Shown here piece after piece: positions 24,582 through 32,331 of a DNA stretch of 37,877 nucleotides. Numbering within the stretch: the first letter of the stretch is position 1; each line of letters opens with the position of its first letter. The DNA is from CADCVW01 sp035644935. Its GTDB lineage: Bacteria > Pseudomonadota > Alphaproteobacteria > Sphingomonadales > Sphingomonadaceae. Position numbers and translations under genes: made by a program. The notes below the pieces were generated by a model, which worked only from the letters and a program-made list of their open reading frames with translations, searched no databases and was not told where the DNA came from. The DNA is taken from NCBI GenBank assembly GCA_035644935.1, contig DASQNO010000114.1, forward strand, positions 1 to 37,877. Direction: 5' to 3'.

Positions 24582-24725
24582 TTGGACACGATGCTTTGGT
24601 GGGTGGTCGGCGTCCTAATGGCGTTGATCATCGTGGGAGTGGTCGGCATCGACCTGTACGGCCGCGCCGCTCGCAAGAACGAGAAGCGCCTCAGCCGCCG
24701 CCGCAAGCGCCGCATCGAACTCTAG
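24582..24725 (+). CDS. Tiny single-pass membrane protein (47 aa)
   Basis: TTG 24582 with GGGAG six bases upstream gives 47 aa; the ATG at 24591 would give 44 aa but is spaced 15 nt from that site. One hydrophobic helix (LWWVVGVLMALIIVGVVGI) is followed by a strongly basic tail (RKNEKRLSRRRKRRIEL), predicting an inner-membrane protein with a cytoplasmic positive end. It stands alone between liuD and the SDR gene. Function unknown. Confidence 0.55.
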   Translation: MDTMLWWVVGVLMALIIVGVVGIDLYGRAARKNEKRLSRRRKRRIEL

Positions 24726-24813
24726 GCCGCGCCTGAATCCGCGAAGTTCGCTCTTTCTCCTTTCGGCTCGGGACGTGTAGGTCCCAGCCATAGCAGCGTT
24801 ACGGAGTGAACGA

Positions 24814-25593
24814 ATGAACATCGAAGGCATTTCCGCGGTCGTGACCGGCGCCGCCTCGGGCCTCGGCGAAGCGTCGGCGCGGGCGCTGGCGGCCAAAGGC
24901 GCCAGGGTCGCGATCTTCGACCGGGACGAGGAAAAAGGCACCCGCATCGCCCAGGAGATCGGCGGCGTGTTCTGCGCGACAGACGTTACCTCCGACGAGG
25001 CGGTCGACGCCGCCTTCGCCCGCGCCCGTGAGGCGCACGGGCAGGAGCGCGTGCTGATCAACTGCGCGGGGGTGGCTAACGCCGTGAAGACCGTCGGCCG
25101 CGACCGCGAAACGGGCGCGATCAAGCCCTATCCGCTGCACCAGTTCGAACTCGCCATCCAGATCAACCTGATCGGCACGTTCCGCTGCATCGCCAAGTCG
25201 GCGGCGGGCATGCTGACGCTGGAGCCCGGCGAGGACGGCGAGCGCGGCGCGATCGTCAACACCGCCAGCGTGGCCGCGGAGGACGGTCAGATCGGCCAGG
25301 CGGCCTATTCGGCGTCCAAGGGCGGCGTGCTCGCCATGACGCTGCCCATCGCGCGCGACCTGATGAACGAGGGCATCCGTGTCAACACGATCCTGCCCGG
25401 CGTGTTCAAGACGCCCATGGTTGCGATGATGCCGCCGCAGGTGCAGGACGCCTTGGGCGCGCAGGTGCCGTTCCCTAAGCGGCTCGGCCGGCCGGAGGAA
25501 TATGCGGCGCTCGCCGTGTTCATGATCGAAAGCGGTTACATGAACGCGGAGGCCGTGCGGCTGGACGGCGGCATCCGCATGGCACCGCGGTAA
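24814..25593 (+). CDS. Short-chain dehydrogenase, 3-hydroxyacyl-CoA dehydrogenase type 2-like
   Basis: A 259-aa NAD(P)-dependent SDR. Visible: the cofactor motif TGAASGLGEA (TGxxxGxG), NCAGVANAVK, NTASVAA with the active Ser, the YxxxK dyad in YSASKGG, and the C-terminal GYMNAEAVRLDGGIRM. The overall look, including INCAGVANAVKTV and the long insert after it, resembles human HSD17B10-type 3-hydroxyacyl-CoA dehydrogenase, which acts in branched-chain and fatty acid oxidation. ATG 24814 has GGAG 8 nt upstream. It lies between the leucine genes and the phenylacetate genes and might oxidise a 3-hydroxyacyl-CoA in either route. Confidence 0.85.
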   Translation: MNIEGISAVVTGAASGLGEASARALAAKGARVAIFDRDEEKGTRIAQEIGGVFCATDVTSDEAVDAAFARAREAHGQERVLINCAGVANAVKTVGRDRETGAIKPYPLHQFELAIQINLIGTFRCIAKSAAGMLTLEPGEDGERGAIVNTASVAAEDGQIGQAAYSASKGGVLAMTLPIARDLMNEGIRVNTILPGVFKTPMVAMMPPQVQDALGAQVPFPKRLGRPEEYAALAVFMIESGYMNAEAVRLDGGIRMAPR

Positions 25594-25618
25594 GGCTCCG
25601 AGGTTCGGGCGCGGGTGG

Positions 25619-25647
25619 AGCGCCCCTCGACTTCGCTCGGGACGAAC
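25619..25647. repeat. Single arm of repeat family A abutting the cysQ start
   Basis: One family A arm with CGAAGT-type middle, unpaired here. It ends 2 nt before the ATG of cysQ, so it supplies the whole untranslated leader next to the start. Its GGGA at 25639-25642 is the only ribosome-site-like run. Confidence 0.9.
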
Positions 25648-25649
25648 AG

Positions 25650-26408
25650 ATGACGGACAAGGATCTTCTCGAACGCCTCGCCGCCATCGCACGGGAGGCG
25701 GGAGCACGCATCCTCGAGCTGTACCAGGCGGGGTGCGGCGTCTCGGAAAAGCCCGATCTCTCGCCCGTGACGGAAGCCGACCTCGCCGCCGAGGCGATCA
25801 TCCTGGCCGCACTCGCCGACTACGCGCCGGCGGTGCCCGTGGTGGCGGAGGAAGCCTGCGCCGCCGGGCGCGTGCCGGAGGTCGGCGGCCGGTTCTTCCT
25901 CGTTGATCCGCTCGACGGCACGCGCGATTTCGTCGCGCGGGGCCGCGACTTCACGGTCAATATCGGGCTTATCGAAGACGGACGGCCCAAGCTCGGCGTC
26001 GTTCAGGTACCGGTGACGGGCGATCTGTACGGCGGCATCGTCGGCGAAGGCGCCTGGCGCGAGGTCAACGGCGTGCGGAGCGCCGTCCACGTGCGCCGCG
26101 CCCCGCCCACCGGCTTGGTCGCGCTCGTATCGAAGTCCCACTACACGCCGGGCACCACGGCATTCCTCGACCGCGTCGGCACGGCGGAGCGGCGCCCCGT
26201 CGGCTCCAGCCTGAAATACTGCCTGCTCGCCGCGGGGGAGGCGGACCTCAGCGCCCGCGACGGACCGACGGCGGAATGGGACACGGCGGCGGGCCACGCG
26301 GTGCTCGCGGCGGCGGGCGGGCGGATCGACACGCTGGACGGGGCACCGCTGACCTACGGCAAGCCAGGCTTCCACAATCCCGGCTTCGTCGCGTGGGGCG
26401 GCGGCTAA
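25650..26408 (+). CDS. cysQ: 3'(2'),5'-bisphosphate nucleotidase, CysQ type
   Basis: A 252-aa magnesium phosphatase of the inositol monophosphatase fold. It should hydrolyse 3'-phosphoadenosine 5'-phosphate made in sulphate assimilation and sulphation. Motifs: SPVTEADLAAE, the VAEE metal site, FFLVDPLDGTRDFVARGRDF with the metal-binding DPLDGT, and the C-terminal TAEWDTAAGHAVLAAAGG with WD. Histidinol or inositol phosphatase activity is possible in this superfamily, but DPLDGTRDF and KPDLSPVTEAD favour CysQ. The ATG at 25650 lies directly behind a repeat arm. The toxin gene hicA follows 4 nt after the stop. Confidence 0.85.
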   Translation: MTDKDLLERLAAIAREAGARILELYQAGCGVSEKPDLSPVTEADLAAEAIILAALADYAPAVPVVAEEACAAGRVPEVGGRFFLVDPLDGTRDFVARGRDFTVNIGLIEDGRPKLGVVQVPVTGDLYGGIVGEGAWREVNGVRSAVHVRRAPPTGLVALVSKSHYTPGTTAFLDRVGTAERRPVGSSLKYCLLAAGEADLSARDGPTAEWDTAAGHAVLAAAGGRIDTLDGAPLTYGKPGFHNPGFVAWGGG

Positions 26409-26411
26409 GCG

Positions 26412-26651
26412 GTGGTTCGCGGCGCGAAGCTGCTCGAGGCAATGCGGGCCAACCCGCGGGATTGGCGGATCGAGGATGTAGCGAGACTATGCGCGGCTAA
26501 CGGACTCGATCTGGAACCGCCTCGCGGTGGTGGCTCGCATTGGAAGGTTCGGGACGTGCGCAACGGCCGGACGTTGATCGTCCCCGCTCACAAGCCCATC
26601 AATCCCGTCTATATCAAGAAACTGATCGTGTTCGTGGAGCCCGAGTCATGA
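26412..26651 (+). CDS. hicA: HicA-type mRNA interferase toxin
   Basis: A 79-aa toxin candidate of the HicA family, which cleaves mRNA in cells. The diagnostic dsRBD-like motif is GGGSHWKVRD with the catalytic His near residue 43, followed by LIVPAHKPINPVYIKKLI. The N-terminal 20 residues (KLLEAMRANPRDWRIEDVAR) are longer than in the classic 58-60-aa HicA. The GTG start at 26412 is 4 nt after the cysQ stop with no good ribosome site, so expression probably depends on coupling to cysQ. Its stop overlaps the hicB start (ATGA). Confidence 0.82.
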   Translation: MVRGAKLLEAMRANPRDWRIEDVARLCAANGLDLEPPRGGGSHWKVRDVRNGRTLIVPAHKPINPVYIKKLIVFVEPES

Positions 26652-26863
26652 CACTGCAGGATTATCAGATCACCATTCGGCCTTTGTCCGAAGATGAGGG
26701 TGGCGGGTTCTTCGCTGAAGTGCCGGACCTGCCCGGATGCCATACCGACGGCGAGACTCCGCAGGAAGCTCTCGCCAACCTCTACGATGCGTTCGACGAG
26801 TGGATCGACAGCATGGAGCGGATGGGGGCCCCGATCCCACAGCCTCGCCGATTGGCCGCCTAA
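26648..26863 (+). CDS. hicB: HicB-type antitoxin (short form)
   Basis: A 71-aa protein of the HicB partial RNase H-like fold: ITIRPLSEDEGGGFFAEVPD, then LPGCHTDGETPQEALANLYD and AFDEWIDSMERMG. It would bind and neutralise HicA. There is no C-terminal helix-turn-helix or ribbon-helix-helix domain, so autoregulation by DNA binding is not expected from this protein alone. The start overlaps the hicA stop, and its own stop overlaps the paaZ stop on the other strand (CTAA at 26860-26863). Confidence 0.85.
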   Translation: MTLQDYQITIRPLSEDEGGGFFAEVPDLPGCHTDGETPQEALANLYDAFDEWIDSMERMGAPIPQPRRLAA

Positions 26864-28881
26864 GGCAGGTTCATCGTCAGCAGCGTGTAGTCCGCGACCA
26901 GCTCGTCGCGCTGGTTGAACACCTGCACCGCCCAGCGCGCTTCGCCTTGCTCCTCGTTGCGGACGGACTTGGACTTGACGGTCAGCGTTACGCGCATCGC
27001 GTCGCCGGGCTTCAAGGGGGTTATGAAACGAAGGCTTTCCAACCCTGTGTTGGCGAGGACGGGCCCCGGTGCAGGGTCGACGAACAGGCCGGCGGCGAAG
27101 CTCAGGATCAGGTAGCCGTGCGCAACGCGGCCGCCGAAGATCGGGCTCGCCGCCGCCGCTTCCTCGTCCATGTGCGCGTAGAAATTGTCGCCGGTGAATT
27201 CGGCGAAATGTTCGATGTCCTCCAGCGTCACGACGCGTGAGCCGCTCTTGAACGTGTCGCCGACGTTGAGTTCGGACAAATGCTTGCGGAACGGATGCAC
27301 GTCGCTGGTGGTCTGCGGCGCGCCGGGCAAATGGTGGCCGGCGATGCGGCTGAGCACGGCCGGGCTGCCCTGCAACGCGGTGCGCTGCATATAGTGCTTG
27401 ACCCCGCGCACCCCGCCCATCTCCTCGCCGCCGCCGGCGCGGCCCGGACCGCCGTGGACGAGCACGGGGAGGGGGGAGCCATGGCCGGTGCTCTCGGCGG
27501 CGCTCGTCCGGTCCAGGATCATCATTCGGCCGTGAAACGCGCCGGAGCCCAGCACGAAGTCTTCCGCCACGCCGGCGTCGTGGGTGAACAGGCTCATGAC
27601 CAGCGAACCGCGGCCGCGATTGGCGAGCGCGATCGCGTCGGGGAGGTCGCGATACGGCATCAGCGTCGCGACCGGGCCGAACGCCTCGACGTCGTGCACC
27701 GCGTCGGCGGCCCAGGGATCGTCGGCGCGCAGCAGCACGGGCTCCATGAACGCGCCGCCTTCCAGCCCGGCGACGCCGCGGCCCGGATCGCCGGCGACGA
27801 TGCGCGCGTGGGCGGAAAGCTTGCCGATCTGCTCGCGAACGCCGTCACGCTGGGCGATGCTGGCGAGCGCGCCCATGCCCGTGCCTTTGACGCGTGGGTC
27901 GCCGACAACAATGTCGCCGAGCTTGGCGGCGATGGCCGCCTGCACCGCATCGATATGGTCGCCCGGCACCAGCGCGCGGCGGATCGCCGTGCATTTCTGC
28001 CCCGCCTTGGCGGTCATCTCGCGCACCACTTCGGCGACGAACAGGTCGAACTCGGGCGTGCCGGGCGCGGCGTCGGGACCGAGCGCCGAGGCGTTCAGCG
28101 AATCTCGTTCCGCGACGAAGCGCACCGATTCGCGCGCGAAGACCGGGTTGGACTGCAGCTTCATCGCCGTCGCCGCCGAACCGGTGAAGCTGACGATGTC
28201 GCCCATGCGCAGATGGTCGAGCATGTCGCCGACCGAACCCATAACGAGCTGGATCGCGCCCGGCGGCAGGATGTCCGCCTCGATCATGATGCGGAACGCG
28301 GCTTCGGTCAGGTAGCCGGTGGACGAGGCGGGTTTGACGATCGCGGGGACGCCGGCGAGCAGCGAGACGCTGAGCTTTTCGAGCATGCCCCAGACGGGGA
28401 AGTTGTACGCGTTGATGTGCACGGCGACGCCCTGCATCGGCGTCAGCACGTGCTGCCCGACGAAGGAGCCCCCTTTGGATAGCGGCTCCATCGCGCCGTC
28501 CGCCCAGACGCGGCCGTTAGGAAGTTCGCGCCGGCCCTTCGAGGAAAAGGAGAAGAGCGTGCCGGCGCCGCCTTCGATGTCGATCCAGCCGTCGGCTCGC
28601 GTCGCGCCGGTGGCGAAATTGAGCTCGTACAGCTCCTCCTTGCGCGCCATGATCGCCGAGCCCAGCGCTTTCAACATATGCGCGCGTTCGTGGAAGGTGA
28701 GCCGGCGCAGCGCCGGCCCACCGACGTCGCGGGCGTGGGTCAGCATGGACGCGAAGTCTATGCCGGCCGAGCCGGTGCGCGCGACGGTTTCGCCGGTGAC
28801 GGCGGAAGGGATGTCCGACAGCAGGCCGGCGCCGGCGATCCATTCGTCGCGGGCGAAGTTCAGGAGGTCGATGGTTTTCAT
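26860..28881 (-). CDS. paaZ: PaaZ: oxepin-CoA hydrolase / 3-oxo-5,6-dehydrosuberyl-CoA semialdehyde dehydrogenase
   Basis: A 673-aa bifunctional enzyme of phenylacetate degradation, which opens the oxepin-CoA ring and oxidises the resulting aldehyde. The N-terminal aldehyde dehydrogenase has NFPVWGMLEKLSVSLLAGVP, VKPASSTGYLTEAAF, the catalytic Glu in VRFVAERDSLNAS and Cys in KAGQKCTAIRR. The C-terminal MaoC-like hydratase has FAEFTGDNFYAHMDEEAAAA with the Asp/His dyad and GGRVAHGYLILS. The ATG at 28881 (MKTIDLLNFARDEW) is preferred; a GTG at 28896 is possible. It follows paaG, separated by a repeat pair, and is convergent with hicB. Confidence 0.95.
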   Translation of the reverse strand: MKTIDLLNFARDEWIAGAGLLSDIPSAVTGETVARTGSAGIDFASMLTHARDVGGPALRRLTFHERAHMLKALGSAIMARKEELYELNFATGATRADGWIDIEGGAGTLFSFSSKGRRELPNGRVWADGAMEPLSKGGSFVGQHVLTPMQGVAVHINAYNFPVWGMLEKLSVSLLAGVPAIVKPASSTGYLTEAAFRIMIEADILPPGAIQLVMGSVGDMLDHLRMGDIVSFTGSAATAMKLQSNPVFARESVRFVAERDSLNASALGPDAAPGTPEFDLFVAEVVREMTAKAGQKCTAIRRALVPGDHIDAVQAAIAAKLGDIVVGDPRVKGTGMGALASIAQRDGVREQIGKLSAHARIVAGDPGRGVAGLEGGAFMEPVLLRADDPWAADAVHDVEAFGPVATLMPYRDLPDAIALANRGRGSLVMSLFTHDAGVAEDFVLGSGAFHGRMMILDRTSAAESTGHGSPLPVLVHGGPGRAGGGEEMGGVRGVKHYMQRTALQGSPAVLSRIAGHHLPGAPQTTSDVHPFRKHLSELNVGDTFKSGSRVVTLEDIEHFAEFTGDNFYAHMDEEAAAASPIFGGRVAHGYLILSFAAGLFVDPAPGPVLANTGLESLRFITPLKPGDAMRVTLTVKSKSVRNEEQGEARWAVQVFNQRDELVADYTLLTMNLP

Positions 28882-28909
28882 GGCTGGTGGGTTCACCTGG
28901 AGGGAAATC

Positions 28910-28977
28910 GTTCGTCCCGAGTGTAAACGAGGGGCGCAGGCGCGGGAACCCGCCCCTCGTTTGCACTCGGGACGAAC
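28910..28977. repeat. Paired inverted repeat (family A) between paaG and paaZ
   Basis: Arms 28910-28937 and 28950-28977 are complementary, with middles TGTAAA and TGCAAA type and a spacer of 12 nt. It lies within the presumed paaGZ transcript and could form a strong hairpin there, with possible effect on transcript processing or stability. Confidence 0.92.
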
Positions 28978-28983
28978 GAAGGC

Positions 28984-29766
28984 TTACCGACCGCTAAAGC
29001 GAGGCGCCCGCTTCTCCCCGAACGCCGCCACACCTTCGGCATAATCCGCCGACCCGCCCAGCTCCCGCATCGCATCCCGCTGCAGGTCCAGCTCCTCGTC
29101 CAGCGTGTGCCCCCAACTCTCCCGGATCATCCGCTTGGTCGCCGCCAATCCGAACGTCGGGCCGGCCGCGAACCGCCCCGCCAGCGCATCGGCTTCCGCC
29201 GTCACCATAGCGTCGTCCACCACGCGCCAGATCATCCCCCATTCCGCCGCCTGCTCGGCACTGACGGGATCGCCGGTCAGCGCCATGCCGAGCGCGCGCG
29301 CCTGGCCGACGAGGCGTGGGAGAACCCAGGTGCCGCCGCTGTCGGGGATCAGCCCGATCTTGGCGAAGCTCTGGATGAACTTCGCCGACCGGGCGGCGAT
29401 GACGACGTCGCAGGCCAGCGCGATGTTGGCGCCGGCGCCCGCGGCGACGCCGTTGACCGCGCAGATCACGGGCATCGGGAGAGTGGTGAGCCGCCGGACC
29501 AGCGGATTGTAGTAGCGCTCGACCGAGTCGCCGAGGTCGGGCCGGGCGTTGCCCGGCCCGACGGCGCGATCGGCGAGGTCCTGCCCTGCGCAAAAGCCGC
29601 GGCCGGCGCCGGTGAGCAGCAGCACGCGCGCGCCGTCTAGCCGCGACAGCGCGTCGGCGACTTCCTCGTGCATCTGGACGGTAAAGCTGTTCAGCCGATC
29701 CGGGCGGTTGAGCGTCAGCCGGGCGATGCCGTCGGCGAGGGTGAAGAGGATGGTGTCGTAGATCAT
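28984..29766 (-). CDS. paaG: PaaG: ring-1,2-epoxyphenylacetyl-CoA isomerase (enoyl-CoA hydratase family)
   Basis: A 260-aa crotonase-fold enzyme. PaaG converts the epoxide of phenylacetyl-CoA into oxepin-CoA. Visible: TLNRPDRLNSFTVQMHEEVA, the oxyanion-hole segments GAGRGFCAGQDLAD and NGVAAGAGANIALACDVVIA, and the Asp region FAKIGLIPDSGGTWVLPRLV, whose LIPDSGGT matches PaaG-type isomerases rather than generic hydratases. PaaG is normally about 262 aa. Start ATG 29766 (MIYDTILFTLADG) fits the family although no clear ribosome site is seen. It is the first gene of the minus-strand paaGZ unit and is divergent from paaJ. Confidence 0.9.
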   Translation of the reverse strand: MIYDTILFTLADGIARLTLNRPDRLNSFTVQMHEEVADALSRLDGARVLLLTGAGRGFCAGQDLADRAVGPGNARPDLGDSVERYYNPLVRRLTTLPMPVICAVNGVAAGAGANIALACDVVIAARSAKFIQSFAKIGLIPDSGGTWVLPRLVGQARALGMALTGDPVSAEQAAEWGMIWRVVDDAMVTAEADALAGRFAAGPTFGLAATKRMIRESWGHTLDEELDLQRDAMRELGGSADYAEGVAAFGEKRAPRFSGR

Positions 29767-29795
29767 GGGTGGAGGGTAGCGCTCGATCGCAAGAA

Positions 29796-29928
29796 CGTCA
29801 TCCCAGCGCATGCTGGCGGAGCTGCCAAGGCTCCAACGGCGAAGCCGTTGGAAGGCAGCGGAGGTATCTCAGCGGGTGAAGCGTGCGATATCTGATCTCA
29901 CAGAGATCCCGGCATGCGCCGGGATGAC
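29796..29928. repeat. Degenerate family C inverted repeat with nested hairpin
   Basis: Outer arms near 29796-29817 and 29907-29928 (CGTCATCCC.. against ..GGGATGACG) pair with a few mismatches. Inside, 29833-29840 and 29844-29851 form a perfect 8-bp hairpin, extended by GCTGCC/GGCAGC further out. The element fills the space between the divergent starts of paaG and paaJ. Confidence 0.8.
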
Positions 29929-29958
29929 GCCGATTGATGAGCAAGCTATTCGCCCCCC

Positions 29959-31161
29959 ATGACCCAAGCCTTCATCTGCGACGCCATACGCACCCCCATC
30001 GGCCGCTACGCCGGCGCCTTGTCGTCCGTTCGCGCCGACGACCTGGCCGCGATTCCTATCCGTGCGCTGATGGAGCGCAACGGCGGCGTCGATTGGGAGG
30101 CGGTGGACGACGTAATCCTGGGCTGCGCCAATCAGGCGGGGGAGGACAACCGCAACCTGGCGCGCATGGCGGGGCTGCTCGCGGGACTGCCGCACAAGTC
30201 GGGGGGCGTGACGCTGAACCGGCTGTGCGGGTCGGGGATGGACGCGGTCACGATGGCGGCGCGGGTGGTGCGCGGGAGCGATGCGGACCTGCTAATCGCG
30301 GGCGGTTCGGAAAGCATGAGCCGCGCGCCGTTCGTAATGGCCAAGGCTACGGCCGCGTTCGATCGCAACGCCGAGATCTACGACACGACGATCGGCTGGC
30401 GCTTCGTCAACCCGAAGATGAAGGACGCGTACGGCGACGACACCATGCCGTCGACGGCGGAGAACGTCGCTGAAGAATTCGGCGTAAGCCGCGAGGACCA
30501 GGACCTTTTCGCCGTCCGCAGCCAGGAAAAGGCCAGCCGGGCGCAGGCGTCGGGCCGCTTCGCCGCCGAGATCGTCCCCGTGCCGATCCCGCAGCGCAAG
30601 GGCGAGCCGGTGATCGTCGATCGCGACGAGCATCCGCGGCTGACCAGCGTCGAGGCCCTGGCCAAGCTGAAGCCCATCGTGCGCCCCGGAGGCACGGTGA
30701 CGGCGGGCAATGCGTCGGGGGTCAACGACGGCGCCGCGGCGATGATCGTCGCGTCGGGAGAAGCGGCCAAGCGCCACGGCCTGACCCCGCGCGCGCGCAT
30801 CGTCGGCGGCGGCATCGCCGGCGTTGAGCCGCGCATCATGGGCATCGGCCCCGCGCCGGCATCGCAGAAGCTGCTGGCCCGGCTCGGGCTGACGATCGCC
30901 GACATGGACGTGATCGAGATCAACGAAGCTTTCGCCGCGCAGGCGCTGCCCGTGCTGCGCGAACTGGGGCTGCCGGACGATGCCGAACACGTGAACCCCA
31001 ATGGCGGCGCGATCGCGCTCGGCCACCCGCTGGGCATGTCCGGCGCCCGCCTGGCGATGACCGCGACCGAGGAACTGCAGCGTACCGGCGGCCGCTATGC
31101 GTTGTGCGCGATGTGCATCGGGGTAGGGCAGGGGATCGCCCTGGTCATCGAACGCGTCTAA
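29959..31161 (+). CDS. paaJ: PaaJ: 3-oxoadipyl-CoA / 3-oxo-5,6-dehydrosuberyl-CoA thiolase
   Basis: A 400-aa thiolase. PaaJ acts twice in phenylacetate degradation, removing acetyl-CoA from 3-oxo-5,6-dehydrosuberyl-CoA and splitting 3-oxoadipyl-CoA. C90 in LNRLCGSGMDAV is the nucleophile; NEAFAAQALPVLRELGL, GHPLGMSGAR and CAMCIGVGQG complete the active site. The start MTQAFICDAIRTPIGRYAGA is family-like, though no ribosome site is evident. PcaF of the beta-ketoadipate route is nearly identical in pattern, so the assignment rests on its paa neighbours. About 190 nt separate it from paaA. Confidence 0.92.
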   Translation: MTQAFICDAIRTPIGRYAGALSSVRADDLAAIPIRALMERNGGVDWEAVDDVILGCANQAGEDNRNLARMAGLLAGLPHKSGGVTLNRLCGSGMDAVTMAARVVRGSDADLLIAGGSESMSRAPFVMAKATAAFDRNAEIYDTTIGWRFVNPKMKDAYGDDTMPSTAENVAEEFGVSREDQDLFAVRSQEKASRAQASGRFAAEIVPVPIPQRKGEPVIVDRDEHPRLTSVEALAKLKPIVRPGGTVTAGNASGVNDGAAAMIVASGEAAKRHGLTPRARIVGGGIAGVEPRIMGIGPAPASQKLLARLGLTIADMDVIEINEAFAAQALPVLRELGLPDDAEHVNPNGGAIALGHPLGMSGARLAMTATEELQRTGGRYALCAMCIGVGQGIALVIERV

Positions 31162-31347
31162 TTTCGCTGTCCTACAGGCTGGCGATAAGCTTAGCCTCTG
31201 GACCTCCGAACGACTCGAGTGTTCATCCCCGGAGTGGACAAAACGGCTCGACACTAGGAACTTTGCGAACTTCGACGGCGTCTCCCCTGCGGCGCGGTGT
31301 TTAAAGCCTGCGCTTTCGCTGCTACATAAGGCGGCAGGAGAGCGTCC

Positions 31348-32331
31348 ATGTACACGACCGAGCTGCAAAAGACCGCAAAAGTCCAAAGCATCGAAGACCC
31401 CGCGCTGGTGGAAGCGTTCGAGGCGCGGATCGCGCGCGACGAGTTCATCGAGCCCAAGGACTGGATGCCCGAGGCATACCGCCGCACGCTGGTGCGCCAG
31501 ATCTCGCAGCACGCGCACAGCGAGATCGTCGGCATGCTGCCCGAAGGCAACTGGATCGGGCGCGCGCCGTCGCTGCGCCGCAAGGCGATCCTGCTCGCCA
31601 AGGTGCAGGACGAGGCCGGGCACGGTCTGTACCTCTATTCCGCCGCGGAGACGCTGGGCACGTCGCGCGCCGAGATGATTGACGCGCTGCACAGCGGTCG
31701 CGCCAAATATTCGACCATCTTCAACTACCCGACGCTTACCTGGGCGGACATGGGCGCGATCGGCTGGCTGGTGGACGGCGCGGCGATCATGAACCAGGTG
31801 CCGCTGCAGCGCGCGAGCTACGGCCCCTACGCGCGCGCAATGGTGCGCGTGTGCAAGGAGGAAAGCTTCCACCAGCGCCAGGGCTACGAGGTGATGATGA
31901 ACCTCGCCGCCGGCACCGCGGACCAGAAGCGCATGGCGCAGGACGCGCTCAACCGCTGGTGGTGGCCGAGCTTGATGATGTTCGGGCCCACGGACGACAA
32001 TTCGCCCAACAGCGCGCAGTCGATGCGGTGGAAGATCAAGCGCGACACCAATGACGAGCTTCGCCAGAAGTTCGTCGACATCACCGTGCCGCAGGCGGAG
32101 GCGATCGGGCTCACCGTTCCCGACCCGGACCTCGTGTGGAACGAGGCGCGCGGCCATTACGATTTCGGCGCGATCGAGTGGGACGAGTTCTACGCGGTGG
32201 TGAAGGGCGAAGGGCCGGTGGCGCGCGAACGCATGGAAGCGCGGGTCGGTGCCTGGAACGACGGCGCCTGGGTGCGCGAGGCCGCCGCTGTCTACGCGGC
32301 GAAGCACGATCAGGAGCGCGTCGCCGCTTGA
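31348..32331 (+). CDS. paaA: PaaA: phenylacetyl-CoA 1,2-epoxidase catalytic subunit
   Basis: A 327-aa ferritin-like di-iron oxygenase subunit. It epoxidises the aromatic ring of phenylacetyl-CoA using O2 and electrons from PaaE. Di-iron ligands are visible in the pattern QHAHSEIVG (Glu), KVQDEAGHGLY (Glu and His) and CKEESFHQRQG (Glu and His). N- and C-terminal blocks (EFIEPKDWMPEAYRRTLVRQ and DPDLVWNEARGHYDFG) match PaaA. ATG 31348 has AGGAG about 9 nt upstream in a 186-nt leader region that is lower in GC than the genes. First gene of paaABCDE; its stop overlaps the paaB start. Confidence 0.97.
   Translation: MYTTELQKTAKVQSIEDPALVEAFEARIARDEFIEPKDWMPEAYRRTLVRQISQHAHSEIVGMLPEGNWIGRAPSLRRKAILLAKVQDEAGHGLYLYSAAETLGTSRAEMIDALHSGRAKYSTIFNYPTLTWADMGAIGWLVDGAAIMNQVPLQRASYGPYARAMVRVCKEESFHQRQGYEVMMNLAAGTADQKRMAQDALNRWWWPSLMMFGPTDDNSPNSAQSMRWKIKRDTNDELRQKFVDITVPQAEAIGLTVPDPDLVWNEARGHYDFGAIEWDEFYAVVKGEGPVARERMEARVGAWNDGAWVREAAAVYAAKHDQERVAA

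Noticed and set aside
2487..28977. Repeat family A as a CRISPR array
   Set aside because: The arms are inverted pairs at scattered loci, not regularly spaced direct repeats with unique spacers, and no cas genes are present.
31257..31285. GGAAC followed by CGTC 17 nt later upstream of paaA, as an EcfG promoter
   Set aside because: The -10 box lacks the conserved final T and a general stress promoter is not expected for paaA.
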